From the NCBI GenBank assembly GCA_029261295.1, contig JAJDBP010000009.1, positions 62,001 to 126,000 on the forward strand: 64,000 nt of DNA, given 5' to 3'. Shown piece by piece: positions 25,834 to 34,797 of this stretch. Positions within the stretch are counted from its first letter, which is position 1, and every line of letters starts with the position of its first letter. The DNA comes from Nitrospirales bacterium (lineage in GTDB: Bacteria > Nitrospirota > Nitrospiria > Nitrospirales > UBA8639). The position numbers and the translations under genes are program-made. The notes under the pieces are model-generated. The model ran no database searches and was not told the origin of the DNA. It saw only the letters and a list, made by a program, of their open reading frames with translations.

Positions 25834-28413
25834 ATGAGTAAATTAATCGATGCGTTAAACCGGCTGCAATCACTCAAAGATGAGGCTCCTCTTATTGTGA
25901 GGACTGCCGCGAGTCAAGTTTCGCCAATTGTTTCCCCTCCTCCACCAAGTTCGGAAAGGGTGGCGACAAGGGGAAAGAGGAAATCTTCTTCCCAAAAGTC
26001 TGTAGCCGATGAGAAGCCTTTATTTAATATGGCCGGCAAAGATTGGTTAAGTGTCCTTCAGCAAGATTATCTGAATAATTTTGTGCGGGAAGGGGGAGGA
26101 GCGATTAAATTTGCCGTGTTTCCCCAAGAGGAGGCTCTTCAGGGATGTCAACAATCTTTGAATGGTATGGCCAATGCGGAAGGCTATTGTTTTGCCAAAG
26201 TGGATTCACGATTCACGAAAGTCCATATGGTCGAGCGGCTTTTCCACAAGATTGCTAAGCAAATAGATTGGGATGATTTAGCCTACCGATTTGTGGTTCG
26301 ACTCTTAGAGGAGCATGGATACCAAATTCCAAACAATCGCAGTGAATTTTCATTGCGACAGGTTGCGACGTTAAATGAGCGGAAAGAGCCCATGCTGCGG
26401 CGAGATGTTCAAACCTGGTTAGAAAAGTCTATTGAAGGGGATATTGGACTGTGTCGTGAATTTCGTATGGCCATGATTCGATTATGTTTAGCGCAATTTG
26501 ATGCCGGTGATTCGGATCGGGTACTGGCCACCTCAGTTAAAGAATGGTTATGTGGAGATCTTCGCCTGGTCTCTGGAGTGAAAAAGGCTCTTATTTATCA
26601 GAAGGTTGCTCGTCATAATGCGCGGTATATGTTGTCTTCGTTAACTCGGTGGCTGCGCTTAACGGGAAAAGGAGGGTTAATTCTCTCGCTTGACATTTCT
26701 CGCTATTTTACCAAGGGGCAGGAATCTTCTGGCGATGGTTCTTTGACGTTTACCCCATCGGCCACGATGGACGTCTTTGAATTGCTTCGGCAATTTTTAG
26801 ATACGGCTGATGAAATCGAAGGGTTATTAATGGTGGTCTTGGCTCCGGAAGCGTTCCTCACTGATTCTCGTCGAAGTGTGGATCGATACGAAGCCCTGAA
26901 ACTTCGAGTGTGGGACGATGTGCGTCCCAGGCATCGCCAGAACCCTTTGGCCACGTTGGTCAGGATTCAAGGGCAGGGAGCAAAGCAGGATGGATCTACC
27001 CAACTGGCGCCGTCCAAACTACAGGGACATGGTACCGTTCCAGATGTTGAGGCTAGACGTGTTGTGGAGGGTCTACGGGCTGGAGTCCCCAATAAACATG
27101 TGGTGACGGCATTAGGGTGTTTGCAACCTGAGGTTGAAGGACGGTTTCGTCGAATGATGGAAGCCACCCAACAAAATGTCACAACCGGACCTTGCCCAAG
27201 GGGAATGGTACTTGAGGGCGAGTTTGGAAGTGGAAAGTCACATGTGTTGGAATATTTGCAACATTTGGCCTTGGATGCCAATTTTATTTGTAGCCGTATC
27301 GTGATTAGTAAAGAAACACCGTTGTATCATCCGGTACGCCTTTTTTATTCGGCGATTGAATCTGCTGTTGTGCCAAATAAACAAGGTGAAGTATTTGCAG
27401 AAATTGCTGGGGAGTGTGATGTGTGGACCCCAAGGTATAAGGAGTTGGTCGCTTGGGCCAATAATCCTGAAAATCTGGTCGACTCGCGATTTGCCGCAAC
27501 CCTTTTACTCTATGAGCGAATGAGTTCTGATGCGGAACTTGGTCATCGCATGGCCAGATTTTGGACGGGGGATCCTATCGGGGTTGGCGATTTGAAAAAA
27601 TATCTGCAAGAGGCGGGATTCGGAGGACAATATACCTTTGGTCGAGTGTCGGCAACAGACCTGGCTCTTCAACGTTTTCAATTCGCATCACGTTTGATGC
27701 AAGCCGCTGGATATGCCGGGTGGATTTTACTCATTGATGAAGCCGAATTAATCGGGCGATATTCTATGACTCAGCGAGCGAAATCTTATGCAGAAGTGGC
27801 GAGATTGATGAATATGATTGAGGGGCAGATGCTCCCCGGGCTTGGGACGGTTATGGCTTTGACGAATGATTTCCGAGAGGAGATCTTAGAGAAAAAAGGG
27901 GATAGTGTGAAAATGTTGGAGAAGCTGCGTGCCAAACAAACCGACGTGGATCGAGTGTTAGCTGACAAGGCGGAAAAAGGCATGGGACTACTCAAGTCTC
28001 AGCGCATCCCGTTAGGACATCCTTCTTTTGATACTATTCAAGAAGTTCATCAGATTGTTCGAGGCTTACATCTCAAGGGCCATGGGTGGCATATGTGGGA
28101 AAATGTCTCAGAGCATTCAGTAGAGAATGTGCCTGGCAAAAGCATGCGGAAACATGTAAAAAGTTGGGTTACTGAATGGGACCTCCTTCGTCTCTATCCT
28201 GGTGAGGAATGTGAAATTGAAACGTCTACGTGGAAGCCTTCTTATGAGGAAATGGAGGATACGTCAACTCAACGTGTGTCTGAACCCATTCACTCTGAAC
28301 CAATGGCCAAGGAAGCTCCAAAAGCGTTGAATGCATCCGAAGACGTGCCTGACTTGGTGGCTCCTTCCAATTCTACGGTACCCACTTCTTCTGTTGCACC
28401 CACCTCTTCATAA
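25834..28413 (+). CDS. DUF2791 (BrxC/BrxD-family) large P-loop ATPase, paralogue 1
   Basis: This is an 859-residue STAND/AAA-like ATPase of the BREX-associated DUF2791 type. A disordered Ser/Pro/Lys-rich leader (1-65) precedes an N-terminal half (about 68-400) that resembles the same fold but has no Walker A motif. The C-terminal half opens with LRAGVPNKHVVTALGC, then Walker A GEFGSGKS (462-469), ISKETPLY, and Walker B ILLIDE (631-636). A Pro/Ser/Thr-rich tail closes the protein. It is more similar to the truncated paralogue at 62613 than to that at 60234, sharing GYQIP, NERxEPxLRRD and ARYM. AGGAAG lies six bases before the ATG. It probably couples ATP hydrolysis to a DNA-directed defence or stress function; this is inference from the family. 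Confidence 0.8.
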   Translation: MSKLIDALNRLQSLKDEAPLIVRTAASQVSPIVSPPPPSSERVATRGKRKSSSQKSVADEKPLFNMAGKDWLSVLQQDYLNNFVREGGGAIKFAVFPQEEALQGCQQSLNGMANAEGYCFAKVDSRFTKVHMVERLFHKIAKQIDWDDLAYRFVVRLLEEHGYQIPNNRSEFSLRQVATLNERKEPMLRRDVQTWLEKSIEGDIGLCREFRMAMIRLCLAQFDAGDSDRVLATSVKEWLCGDLRLVSGVKKALIYQKVARHNARYMLSSLTRWLRLTGKGGLILSLDISRYFTKGQESSGDGSLTFTPSATMDVFELLRQFLDTADEIEGLLMVVLAPEAFLTDSRRSVDRYEALKLRVWDDVRPRHRQNPLATLVRIQGQGAKQDGSTQLAPSKLQGHGTVPDVEARRVVEGLRAGVPNKHVVTALGCLQPEVEGRFRRMMEATQQNVTTGPCPRGMVLEGEFGSGKSHVLEYLQHLALDANFICSRIVISKETPLYHPVRLFYSAIESAVVPNKQGEVFAEIAGECDVWTPRYKELVAWANNPENLVDSRFAATLLLYERMSSDAELGHRMARFWTGDPIGVGDLKKYLQEAGFGGQYTFGRVSATDLALQRFQFASRLMQAAGYAGWILLIDEAELIGRYSMTQRAKSYAEVARLMNMIEGQMLPGLGTVMALTNDFREEILEKKGDSVKMLEKLRAKQTDVDRVLADKAEKGMGLLKSQRIPLGHPSFDTIQEVHQIVRGLHLKGHGWHMWENVSEHSVENVPGKSMRKHVKSWVTEWDLLRLYPGEECEIETSTWKPSYEEMEDTSTQRVSEPIHSEPMAKEAPKALNASEDVPDLVAPSNSTVPTSSVAPTSS

Positions 28414-28607
28414 TATGAATTAGCGGGAAAAGTGGTTTCTATGGTATTATTGTGAGTAGGGTCTATGGATTGGGCACTTATTACCTGAAACTTGAAGGCC
28501 TTATTTTCTTTCCTTGTTTCCGAGACGCAATTTCTTGATTTCCAACCGTTCCTTTTAAATCTCATGTTTTCCCTCCAATCGTTGCTTTCGTAGTTCTCCC
28601 ACTATTC

Positions 28608-29936
28608 GTGCAACATTTTCGTTCATCACACCTCTCAAAAATTTTTCGTATGTGGTGGCCCTTAGCGGGAAGTTGGCTCCTTATGGGTGTGGAATTACTT
28701 CTCGTAGCTGCCACCATTTCTCGCTTAGCCAATCCAGAAATTCATTTGGCGGCCTATGGTGGTGTCGTCTTTCCGCTCTCGCTGTTCATCGAGGCCCCCA
28801 TCATCATGATGCTGGTGGCTTCCACAGCTCTATGCAGAGATTGGGCAGCTTACTGCCTCATGCGAAATTTTACGTTAATACTAGGAGGAGGATTGACCCT
28901 CCTCCATGTCCTTTTAGCATTTACCCCCTTGTATGATGTGGTGGTTGAAGTATTGTTAGGTGCACCTCAGCCCGTTTGGGAGCCAGCTAGAATGGGCTTG
29001 CAGATGATGACGCCTTGGACTCTGTCGATTGCTGTGAGACGATTTTTCCAAGGGCTCATCATTCGTGGGGGGCGAACACGCTTAGTTGGCTTAGGAACCC
29101 TTATCCGGTTAGGAGTGAGTGCCTCGGTGTTATTGTGTGGATTGATGATAGGCACCTTCCCAGGAATTATCGTGGCTACGGGAGCCCTGGTTGCTGGAGT
29201 ACTTATTGAGGCGGGCTTTATGTATGCGTGCGTTCGACCGGTTGTGCAAGATTTTCAACAACAACGAGTGGGACAACAACCACCATTGACCATCCAATAT
29301 TTATGTACCTTCTATTGGCCGTTAGCCCTCACTCCTCTGATTTCCTTAGCCACGTTGTCTGTTGGAAGTGCGGCCATCAGTCGAATGCCACGTGCCCTGG
29401 AATCATTAGCCGTCTGGCCGGTGTTAGGGGGGTTGACGTTTATGTTTCGTAGTGTAGGAATTGCGGTTCAGGAAGTTGTCGTGACATTTTCTGATAGACC
29501 CGAATTTCTTCGCCCCTTACAACAATTTGTTTGGATTATTTCACTCGGAGCGAGTGGCACGTTGCTGTTGATCGCGGCCACCCCTCTTTCTACTATTTGG
29601 TTTGAATCAATTGCCGCTCTCAGTCCAGAACTATCAGCTCTAGCGGGGTCTGCGCTCTGGGTGGCCATTGTACTTCCGGCCTTGAGTCCTTGGGAAAGTT
29701 ATTTTCAGGGAGAATTGGTGTATCGTGGTGCCACAACTTATGTGACGCAGGCGGTTCTTCTCTACCTCTTGGGAACTTCGAGTCTACTCATTCTAGGAGT
29801 GTTGTATGGACAGATTACGGGGTTATATGTGGGAATAGCGGCCACCTTAACTGGGATTAGTATTCAAACGTGGTGGCTATGGTGGCACAGTCACAACGTG
29901 CATGGCTCGCACCTTCATTCTCAGGATTGCACTTGA
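28608..29936 (+). CDS. MOP-superfamily flippase resembling the ANK (progressive ankylosis) family
   Basis: A polytopic inner-membrane protein of 442 residues with about 12 hydrophobic segments. The N-terminal part (WWPLAGSWLLMGVELLLVAATISRL, then AAYGGVVFPLSLFIEAPIIM) and the middle (YWPLALTPLISLAT and RMPRALESLAVWPVLGGL) match the pattern of ANK-like members of the MATE/MOP superfamily. It is likely an exporter or flippase; the substrate is unknown. The frame starts with GTG at 28608, and an ATG at 28650 is an alternative. The GTG keeps the short basic leader before the first membrane segment. Confidence 0.75.
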   Translation: MQHFRSSHLSKIFRMWWPLAGSWLLMGVELLLVAATISRLANPEIHLAAYGGVVFPLSLFIEAPIIMMLVASTALCRDWAAYCLMRNFTLILGGGLTLLHVLLAFTPLYDVVVEVLLGAPQPVWEPARMGLQMMTPWTLSIAVRRFFQGLIIRGGRTRLVGLGTLIRLGVSASVLLCGLMIGTFPGIIVATGALVAGVLIEAGFMYACVRPVVQDFQQQRVGQQPPLTIQYLCTFYWPLALTPLISLATLSVGSAAISRMPRALESLAVWPVLGGLTFMFRSVGIAVQEVVVTFSDRPEFLRPLQQFVWIISLGASGTLLLIAATPLSTIWFESIAALSPELSALAGSALWVAIVLPALSPWESYFQGELVYRGATTYVTQAVLLYLLGTSSLLILGVLYGQITGLYVGIAATLTGISIQTWWLWWHSHNVHGSHLHSQDCT

Positions 29937-30168
29937 TCAGGATAGCCTGAAATTAGAAGAATCGGCTTCTCAGTATTAAACTAGAAGGACTCAGGTTTTT
30001 TTAATCCCATTCTGAATGTAAGCCCCTTCAAGTTGTAGGGATTTTCATGCAGGAAGTTTAGGCATTTTAAACGGAGAGCTGATGGTAACTATTTGAATTA
30101 TTTGATGAAATTATTCTTAAGCCCAAATGCAACAAGAAGGAACATTCCTTGCTGTTCTTTATGGCTGT

Positions 30169-30555
30169 ATGAACAAAATTTTAATCATTGAGGATGATGA
30201 ACTTGTTCGAGATTCGGTTTCGCTCTCCTTAGAATCTGCTGGGTATATTGTTATGGAGGCCGCGACCTGTCAGGAAGGTCTTCAAAATCAAAAGCAATTT
30301 GGAGCGTCTGTGATTATTTCCGATGTCGTGTCTTTAGAACATGAAGGAGGGGCGCTTCTTCGGCGGATTTGCCACCAATCTTCTGATCTTCCGCTGATCA
30401 CGCTCACTGGGACCTTGCCTGATTCTGAAACGACACCGTCCTGGTCCCAGCCCCAGCCCACTAAGGATGAATCTTCTCACACGTTGCAAAAGCCCTTTAC
30501 TCTCGACGAACTTCTGGCGACCGTTCAAAGCGCCTTAACTCGTTCCGTCCTCTAA
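30169..30555 (+). CDS. Stand-alone response-regulator receiver domain (atypical)
   Basis: A receiver-domain protein of 128 residues from the ATG at 30169, where MNKILIIEDDE forms the usual first strand. Acidic pocket residues (EDD) are present, the probable phospho-acceptor Asp is in ISDV, Thr is in TLTG and Lys is in QKPF. The Asp is followed by VVSLEHEGG rather than the usual xMPxxxG loop, and a Pro/Ser/Gln-rich insertion (SETTPSWSQPQPTKDESSH) precedes the final Lys. It may therefore be a weakly phosphorylated or divergent receiver. The longer frame from 30127 lacks support. No histidine kinase is adjacent. Confidence 0.75.
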   Translation: MNKILIIEDDELVRDSVSLSLESAGYIVMEAATCQEGLQNQKQFGASVIISDVVSLEHEGGALLRRICHQSSDLPLITLTGTLPDSETTPSWSQPQPTKDESSHTLQKPFTLDELLATVQSALTRSVL

Positions 30556-30663
30556 TACACTTCCAGCGCTCTTTTCTCCTACTAAATTCCTTCTCGTATT
30601 GTTGGCCCTTCAAGTCGGTAGAGAGCCACCGACCTGCATTGGGATATGACACATATCTAGAAG

Positions 30664-31131
30664 TTAGTCACTGGGAGGTTCGAAATGGCCAGGAGGGCGT
30701 GAGCCCCATGGGAGGGTCGTTGCACGGATTTGCTTGGACAAGCTTTGGAGATTCACATGAGCAGCACGAATAAGTTTTGGATCACCATGATGAACAAGGT
30801 GTGTCAGCAAGACAAACAATTCAGGATGTTCGTGGCGAACGTGAATCATGCGTTCAAAAAGGGGATCCATGTCATGGGGTTCTGGAAGTTCAGGCTCCTC
30901 TTCATCCGCATCATTCCATAATTTTTGAATAACCTGAGGGTCATGGTGGAGCCAGGATGTGGGAATAGATAGTTGCTGGGCAATCAAATTGAGTAAGGAA
31001 AGTGGAGGATCGATACTGCCATTATGGATGGATTCCAAGCTTGTGAACTCTATATTCGCTTGATCGGCTAACTGCGCCATTGGGATTTGACGATACTGGC
31101 ACCATTGAAGAAGATACAGTTCTTTCAACAT
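30664..31131 (-). CDS. Xre-like HTH protein
   Basis: The N-terminal 60 residues form a Cro/C1-type helix-turn-helix (QWCQYRQIPMAQLADQANIEFTSLESIHNG then LLNLIAQQLSIP), followed by an acidic linker and a helical C-terminal part rich in His and Glu. The frame extends to a TTG at 31161, but the ATG at 31131 starts cleanly just before the domain. It is divergent from the TIGR03790 gene with about 100 bases between starts. A TACCTA-N3-TAGGTA palindrome lies in that gap and is a natural candidate for its binding site. Target genes are unknown. Confidence 0.75.
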   Translation of the reverse strand: MLKELYLLQWCQYRQIPMAQLADQANIEFTSLESIHNGSIDPPLSLLNLIAQQLSIPTSWLHHDPQVIQKLWNDADEEEPELPEPHDMDPLFERMIHVRHEHPELFVLLTHLVHHGDPKLIRAAHVNLQSLSKQIRATTLPWGSRPPGHFEPPSD

Positions 31132-31204
31132 GGGCGGATCATAGCCAACCGGTTGAAGCAAGTCTACCGTTCTTTCTATCGCTCAGAGCATTTTAGACGT
31201 CTCC

Positions 31205-31219
31205 TACCTAGATTAGGTA
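31205..31219. promoter_or_regulatory. Palindrome between divergent HTH and TIGR03790 genes
   Basis: TACCTA, GAT, TAGGTA form six-base arms around a three-base centre, 11 bases before the ATG of the TIGR03790 gene. It overlaps a GGTAAAAT stretch that could be part of a -10 region. Size and place fit an operator for the divergent Xre-like protein. Confidence 0.4.
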
Positions 31220-31229
31220 AAATGCAGGC

Positions 31230-33002
31230 ATGAAACACGTCTGGTTTCAGTTATGGATTGGTACAGCCTTGCTGGTAATTCTGTCACCCTTTTCAGGTAT
31301 GGCATTTGTTGCACCTGATCAGGTTGCTGTTCTTGCAAATAGTCAAAGTCCAGAAAGCCTACAATTGGCAACCTATTATATGAGACGCCGAGGAATTCCC
31401 TCAGCCAATCGCGTGGATCTCAATCTTCCTACCACAGACACAATTAGTCGTGAGGTCTATGAAAATGAAGTGCTCAAGCCTGTGCGTCAGGCATTCATGC
31501 AACATGAGTTGAGCTCTCGAATCAAAGTGTTGGTGACGACTTTTGGTATACCTTTACGAGTTGCAGGACCAAAGGTGACGTCTCAAGAGAAAGAATGGAT
31601 TCATGATGCTCAGGGTTGGATGCAGGCGGCTTGGGATCTTCTCCAAGAACAAGAGCAAATTGCGATCAAGCAGCAAATGAATTTATCCCCCTCTCCTCAA
31701 TCTTCTCATGATTCTATTATTTCCTTTCAAGGATCTGCTCAGTCCCTGACCAGATCCCAGATTCATACATGGAGAACAGAACTCCAACAAATACTTCAGG
31801 GAGTGCGTCGCGAAGTTGAAAGAAAGCCGGAAGGGGCGGGTCGGAAGACTTTGCTGGTTTCTCACGACAAAATCATCAGACAAGTGTTTGGAAAATTTGG
31901 GAGGAAGGAAAAACTGGGCGCCCCGTCTCGTGTATCGGTTATTGATCAGCGTAAGGGAGGCAGGATTTCCGCAGTGCTTATGAGCCTTATGCACCAACCC
32001 TCTGAAGCCAAGCGCACACAAGCCTATGCCCTTGTGCAGGAGGCCTTTGGTATGTGGGGGATTCTGGCATTTGCCCAATGGGAAGTGGCACGGTATGAAC
32101 AAGCTGAAGGTAGTGCGAGCCTTGATAGCGAGTTAAGCTTGCTCTGGTGGGAGGCGGAAACTTACCCTTTGGAAGGACGTCTCCCCAATCCTTTCTATCT
32201 TGGGTACGGAGATCAATTCCATAAATGGCCACTTCCGCTTATGATGGTCAGTCGAATTGATGCCCCAACATTCACGCATGCCAGGGGTCTTATCGAGCAA
32301 TCGATAGCCACAGAATCGTCGGGTCTACAAGGAAATGTGTATGTCGATGCCCAAGGGATGAAAAAGGGGCCGCCCTTGTCCTATGGGCATTACGATAGTG
32401 ATTTGCAGAACTTTGCCCAAGACTTTCGCAAAGAGTCGGGGTATCCGGTACAGTTTGAAAATACCGAGCAACGCTTCAATAAACCCGGCCAAGCGCCGAA
32501 TGTCGCACTGTATGTTGGATGGTATCGGCTGAGGCATTATGAAGATGCCTTTACGTTTAATCCCGGAGCGATTGGTTATCATATTGCGTCAGGCGAAGCC
32601 GTCAATATTCATAACCCGAAAGAACTGGGGTGGTGCAAAAATGCCTTGGAACGAGGGATTGCGGTGACGCTAGGTCCGGTCGATGAACCGTATTTAGATG
32701 CCTTCCCTTTGCCGCGGGAATTTTTTGGTTTATTGTTTTCTGGGAAGTATTCACTGGTAGAAGCCTATTATCTTTCGAAACGATATGTGAGTTGGAAGAT
32801 GGTCCTTTTTGGCGATCCGCTCTATCGTCCCTGGTTCAAAGTAAAACCTGATCAACAAAAGGCCGCACAGACGTTGCTGCAAAACCGACCGTTTCCCGCT
32901 TCTCCAACTCAAGTCGTTTTTCCTGCACCTGATGCGGTTCAAGATCTTTCGAAATTCCCTGGAAAGTATGTGGCCTTTGATTCGAGGGTGTTGAACCCCT
33001 AA
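31230..33002 (+). CDS. TIGR03790-family exported protein
   Basis: A 590-residue protein with a signal peptide (hydrophobic 8-25, cleavage near GMA-FVA). The body matches TIGR03790: an early QVAVLANSQSPESLQLATYYMRRRGIPSANRVDL, IKVLVTTFGIPLRV, YVGWYRLRHY, GAIGYHIASGEA, and a C-terminal SLVEAYYLSKRYVSWKMVLFGDPLYRPW. The family is of unknown function, resembles clan CD (C25-like) peptidase folds in its second half, and occurs mainly in Acidobacteria, Deltaproteobacteria and Nitrospirota relatives. It probably acts in the periplasm or at the surface. The ATG at 31230 lies just after a palindrome shared with the divergent HTH gene. Confidence 0.85.
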   Translation: MKHVWFQLWIGTALLVILSPFSGMAFVAPDQVAVLANSQSPESLQLATYYMRRRGIPSANRVDLNLPTTDTISREVYENEVLKPVRQAFMQHELSSRIKVLVTTFGIPLRVAGPKVTSQEKEWIHDAQGWMQAAWDLLQEQEQIAIKQQMNLSPSPQSSHDSIISFQGSAQSLTRSQIHTWRTELQQILQGVRREVERKPEGAGRKTLLVSHDKIIRQVFGKFGRKEKLGAPSRVSVIDQRKGGRISAVLMSLMHQPSEAKRTQAYALVQEAFGMWGILAFAQWEVARYEQAEGSASLDSELSLLWWEAETYPLEGRLPNPFYLGYGDQFHKWPLPLMMVSRIDAPTFTHARGLIEQSIATESSGLQGNVYVDAQGMKKGPPLSYGHYDSDLQNFAQDFRKESGYPVQFENTEQRFNKPGQAPNVALYVGWYRLRHYEDAFTFNPGAIGYHIASGEAVNIHNPKELGWCKNALERGIAVTLGPVDEPYLDAFPLPREFFGLLFSGKYSLVEAYYLSKRYVSWKMVLFGDPLYRPWFKVKPDQQKAAQTLLQNRPFPASPTQVVFPAPDAVQDLSKFPGKYVAFDSRVLNP

Positions 33003-33055
33003 ACTTTGACCTCGTGGTTCATGGGTGATCCACTACTTATTCAGGAAGGGTGGAG

Positions 33056-33553
33056 ATGATGAAGCAATCTTCCAGTATTTCTTCTTATTGGATTTGGCCA
33101 AGTCCGGTGGGTGATTTGTTACTCGTGGATAACGGGAAAGGTTTGTGCCGATTGCAATTTCAGGATGGCGCACATCCTCTCGCGATTGATGTGCAATGGA
33201 AGAAGCAACGCAGTCCGTTTGCCGCTGTCATTAATGAACTCGAAGCATATTTTTCCGGACGCTTAGAACGCTTTACCATTCCTTTATCGTTGGAAGGGAC
33301 CGCGTTCCAGCGTGCAGTGTGGCGGGCGCTCAAAACGATTCCCTATGGGAAAACGGTATCGTATGGCGCCATCTCCAAAAAAATTGGTAATCCCAAAGCC
33401 TCCCGGGCTGTCGGAGCAGCCAATGGGCAAAATCCCGTGTCGATCATAGTGCCCTGCCATCGCGTCATTGGTTCAACCGGCAAATTGGTAGGCTACGGTG
33501 GCGGACTCCCCATCAAAACTGCGCTATTAGAATTAGAACAATCCAAACAGTAA
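33056..33553 (+). CDS. ogt: O6-methylguanine-DNA methyltransferase
   Basis: Repairs O6-alkylguanine in DNA by transferring the alkyl group to its own Cys. The active-site motif IVPCHRVIGSTG is intact, with RAVGAANGQNPV before it and LVGYGGGL after it. The wing-helix DNA-binding segment TAFQRAVWRALKTIPYGKTVSYG is typical. The length (166 residues) fits the single-domain Ogt/MGMT type without an Ada domain. The frame opens with GTG at 33050, but the ATG at 33056 (or 33059) is preferred because AGGAAGGG lies just upstream. It stands alone. Confidence 0.92.
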   Translation: MMKQSSSISSYWIWPSPVGDLLLVDNGKGLCRLQFQDGAHPLAIDVQWKKQRSPFAAVINELEAYFSGRLERFTIPLSLEGTAFQRAVWRALKTIPYGKTVSYGAISKKIGNPKASRAVGAANGQNPVSIIVPCHRVIGSTGKLVGYGGGLPIKTALLELEQSKQ

Positions 33554-34037
33554 GTCGCCTGCATGGCTCGGCCAGGCCACCAGGCCAGAGAATCTCAATG
33601 AGGGACGGCTCTTCTACGTAGAGGCTCGGTACTACAGAACCCGTTCGTGCTGCCTTGGAATGTGGTCTGTGAACATTCACGGTATCTTTCTTTGCCTTGT
33701 CCGACGCCTGCTGACAGGCTCCAGGGACGGACGCTCTGATCATTCTGCAGACCTTGTTTGGGCGTAGCGAGTTGGTCTGCTCTCCTATGGTTCGCGTCTG
33801 TCCCTTTCAATCTAGCCTGTCTGGGCGTCAATGGTTTTGGGCCCTTTTGCCGAAACAAAAGGGCCACGTCTGCCGGGGCGACACTCGGCATCACAGAAAA
33901 TGAAAGTGATACCAAAGTCCAATTGGATCTGATTGAATGATGACGGTGTGGCGTCAGGTGTCCCTGACTTGGCAGGCCATTCTTAGGACGAATAAAAGGG
34001 CGGCTGTTTTTTGAGTAGGGACGGCGGCGGGATAGGT
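33554..34037. other. Non-coding gap containing dispersed repeat copy A
   Basis: No gene is supported in these 484 bases. Short frames on both strands exist only because the repeat element at 33702-33890 has few stops. The outer parts (33554-33701 and 33891-34037) have no counterpart in the second copy of the element, so its ends can be placed by comparison. Confidence 0.6.
33702..33890 (+). repeat. Dispersed intergenic repeat, copy A, with two hairpins
   Basis: The copy aligns over its whole length with 57976-58161: CGACGCCTGC at the left, CTTGTTTG-GCG-AGCGAGTTGG in the middle, then GGGCGTCAATGGTTTTG. The first hairpin (33840-33865) pairs GGCCCTTTTG with CAAAAGGGCC around CCGAAA. The second is weaker (33871-33875 with 33886-33890). 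It has no open frame with a start signal and is not flanked by target-site duplications that I could see. Similar intergenic elements, often mis-annotated as small ORFs, occur in many environmental bacteria. Confidence 0.8.
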
Positions 34038-34553
34038 TTACGGAATGGTAGCATTGATATCTTTGACGTATCGGCTTAAGGCTTCGTGAATGACGGGGAA
34101 GGCCAGTTTGTCCCAGGGAATGTCCTGGAGGGAAACAAGTTTGACCTCCAGGCTTTCAGCACCAGGTTTAAAATTCAGGTTTTGGAGGCGAGCTCGGTAC
34201 ACGACGTAGACCTGAGAGACCTGAGGGAGACTGAAGATACCCAATAATGCATGAATGTGAATGTCGGCGTTGGCCTCTTCCACGGTTTCTCGTGCGGCCG
34301 CTTCTTCTGTACTTTCCCCCAATTCCATGAACCCAGCTGGAAAAGTCCAAAGTCCGACTCGAGGTTCGATGGCTCGGCGGCAGAGAAGGATTTTATCTTC
34401 CCACTCCGGGATGGTGCCTGCCACAATTTTTGGGTTTTGATAATGAATGGTTTGACACGCTGGGCAAACGGCACGCAGAAGTGTTTCCCCTGCGGGAATT
34501 TTTTGCTCGACGCTGTTTCCGCATGTACTGCAAAAATAAATGGTTGGGATCAT
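34038..34553 (-). CDS. Zinc-ribbon NUDIX hydrolase
   Basis: A 171-residue protein that opens with a zinc ribbon (CSTCG and CPAC, four Cys) and continues into a NUDIX domain. The Nudix box reads G-x5-E-x7-RE-x2-EE (from GFMELGE to RETVEEAN); the box's final Gly is replaced by Asn and the usual aliphatic after RE is Thr. The catalytic glutamates are present, so it is probably active on a nucleoside diphosphate derivative. Zinc ribbon plus NUDIX is the plan of NudC-like NADH pyrophosphatases and related ADP-ribose enzymes, but the protein is shorter than NudC. The ATG at 34553 replaces an upstream TTG at 34571. Confidence 0.88.
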   Translation of the reverse strand: MIPTIYFCSTCGNSVEQKIPAGETLLRAVCPACQTIHYQNPKIVAGTIPEWEDKILLCRRAIEPRVGLWTFPAGFMELGESTEEAAARETVEEANADIHIHALLGIFSLPQVSQVYVVYRARLQNLNFKPGAESLEVKLVSLQDIPWDKLAFPVIHEALSRYVKDINATIP

Positions 34554-34797
34554 CAGGATCCGTATGGTCAAAAGACGATGAAGGTGACGAAGTTTCCGTG
34601 TGTGTATGATACCTGGAATGGCGCTAATTTCAAATGATTACAAAAGAGAATGCGGAAGAAAAGGTTAGGCTTCGGGGTGTAAAGAATCCAAAGTTCGTGA
34701 TTGTGGTCACGTGCAATCCTTTGGTAAGGTTGTCCTCCACTTTCTCTGTCCACGAACCCCATTCGCAACGTATCAGTGAGTAAAGGATGAAGCCAGT

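Noticed and set aside
33758-33940. Small plus-strand frame containing CLGVNGFGPFCRNK
   Set aside because: It is part of the dispersed repeat; the equivalent frame in the other copy (58063-58434) diverges after the repeat, so this is a repeat-derived spurious ORF.
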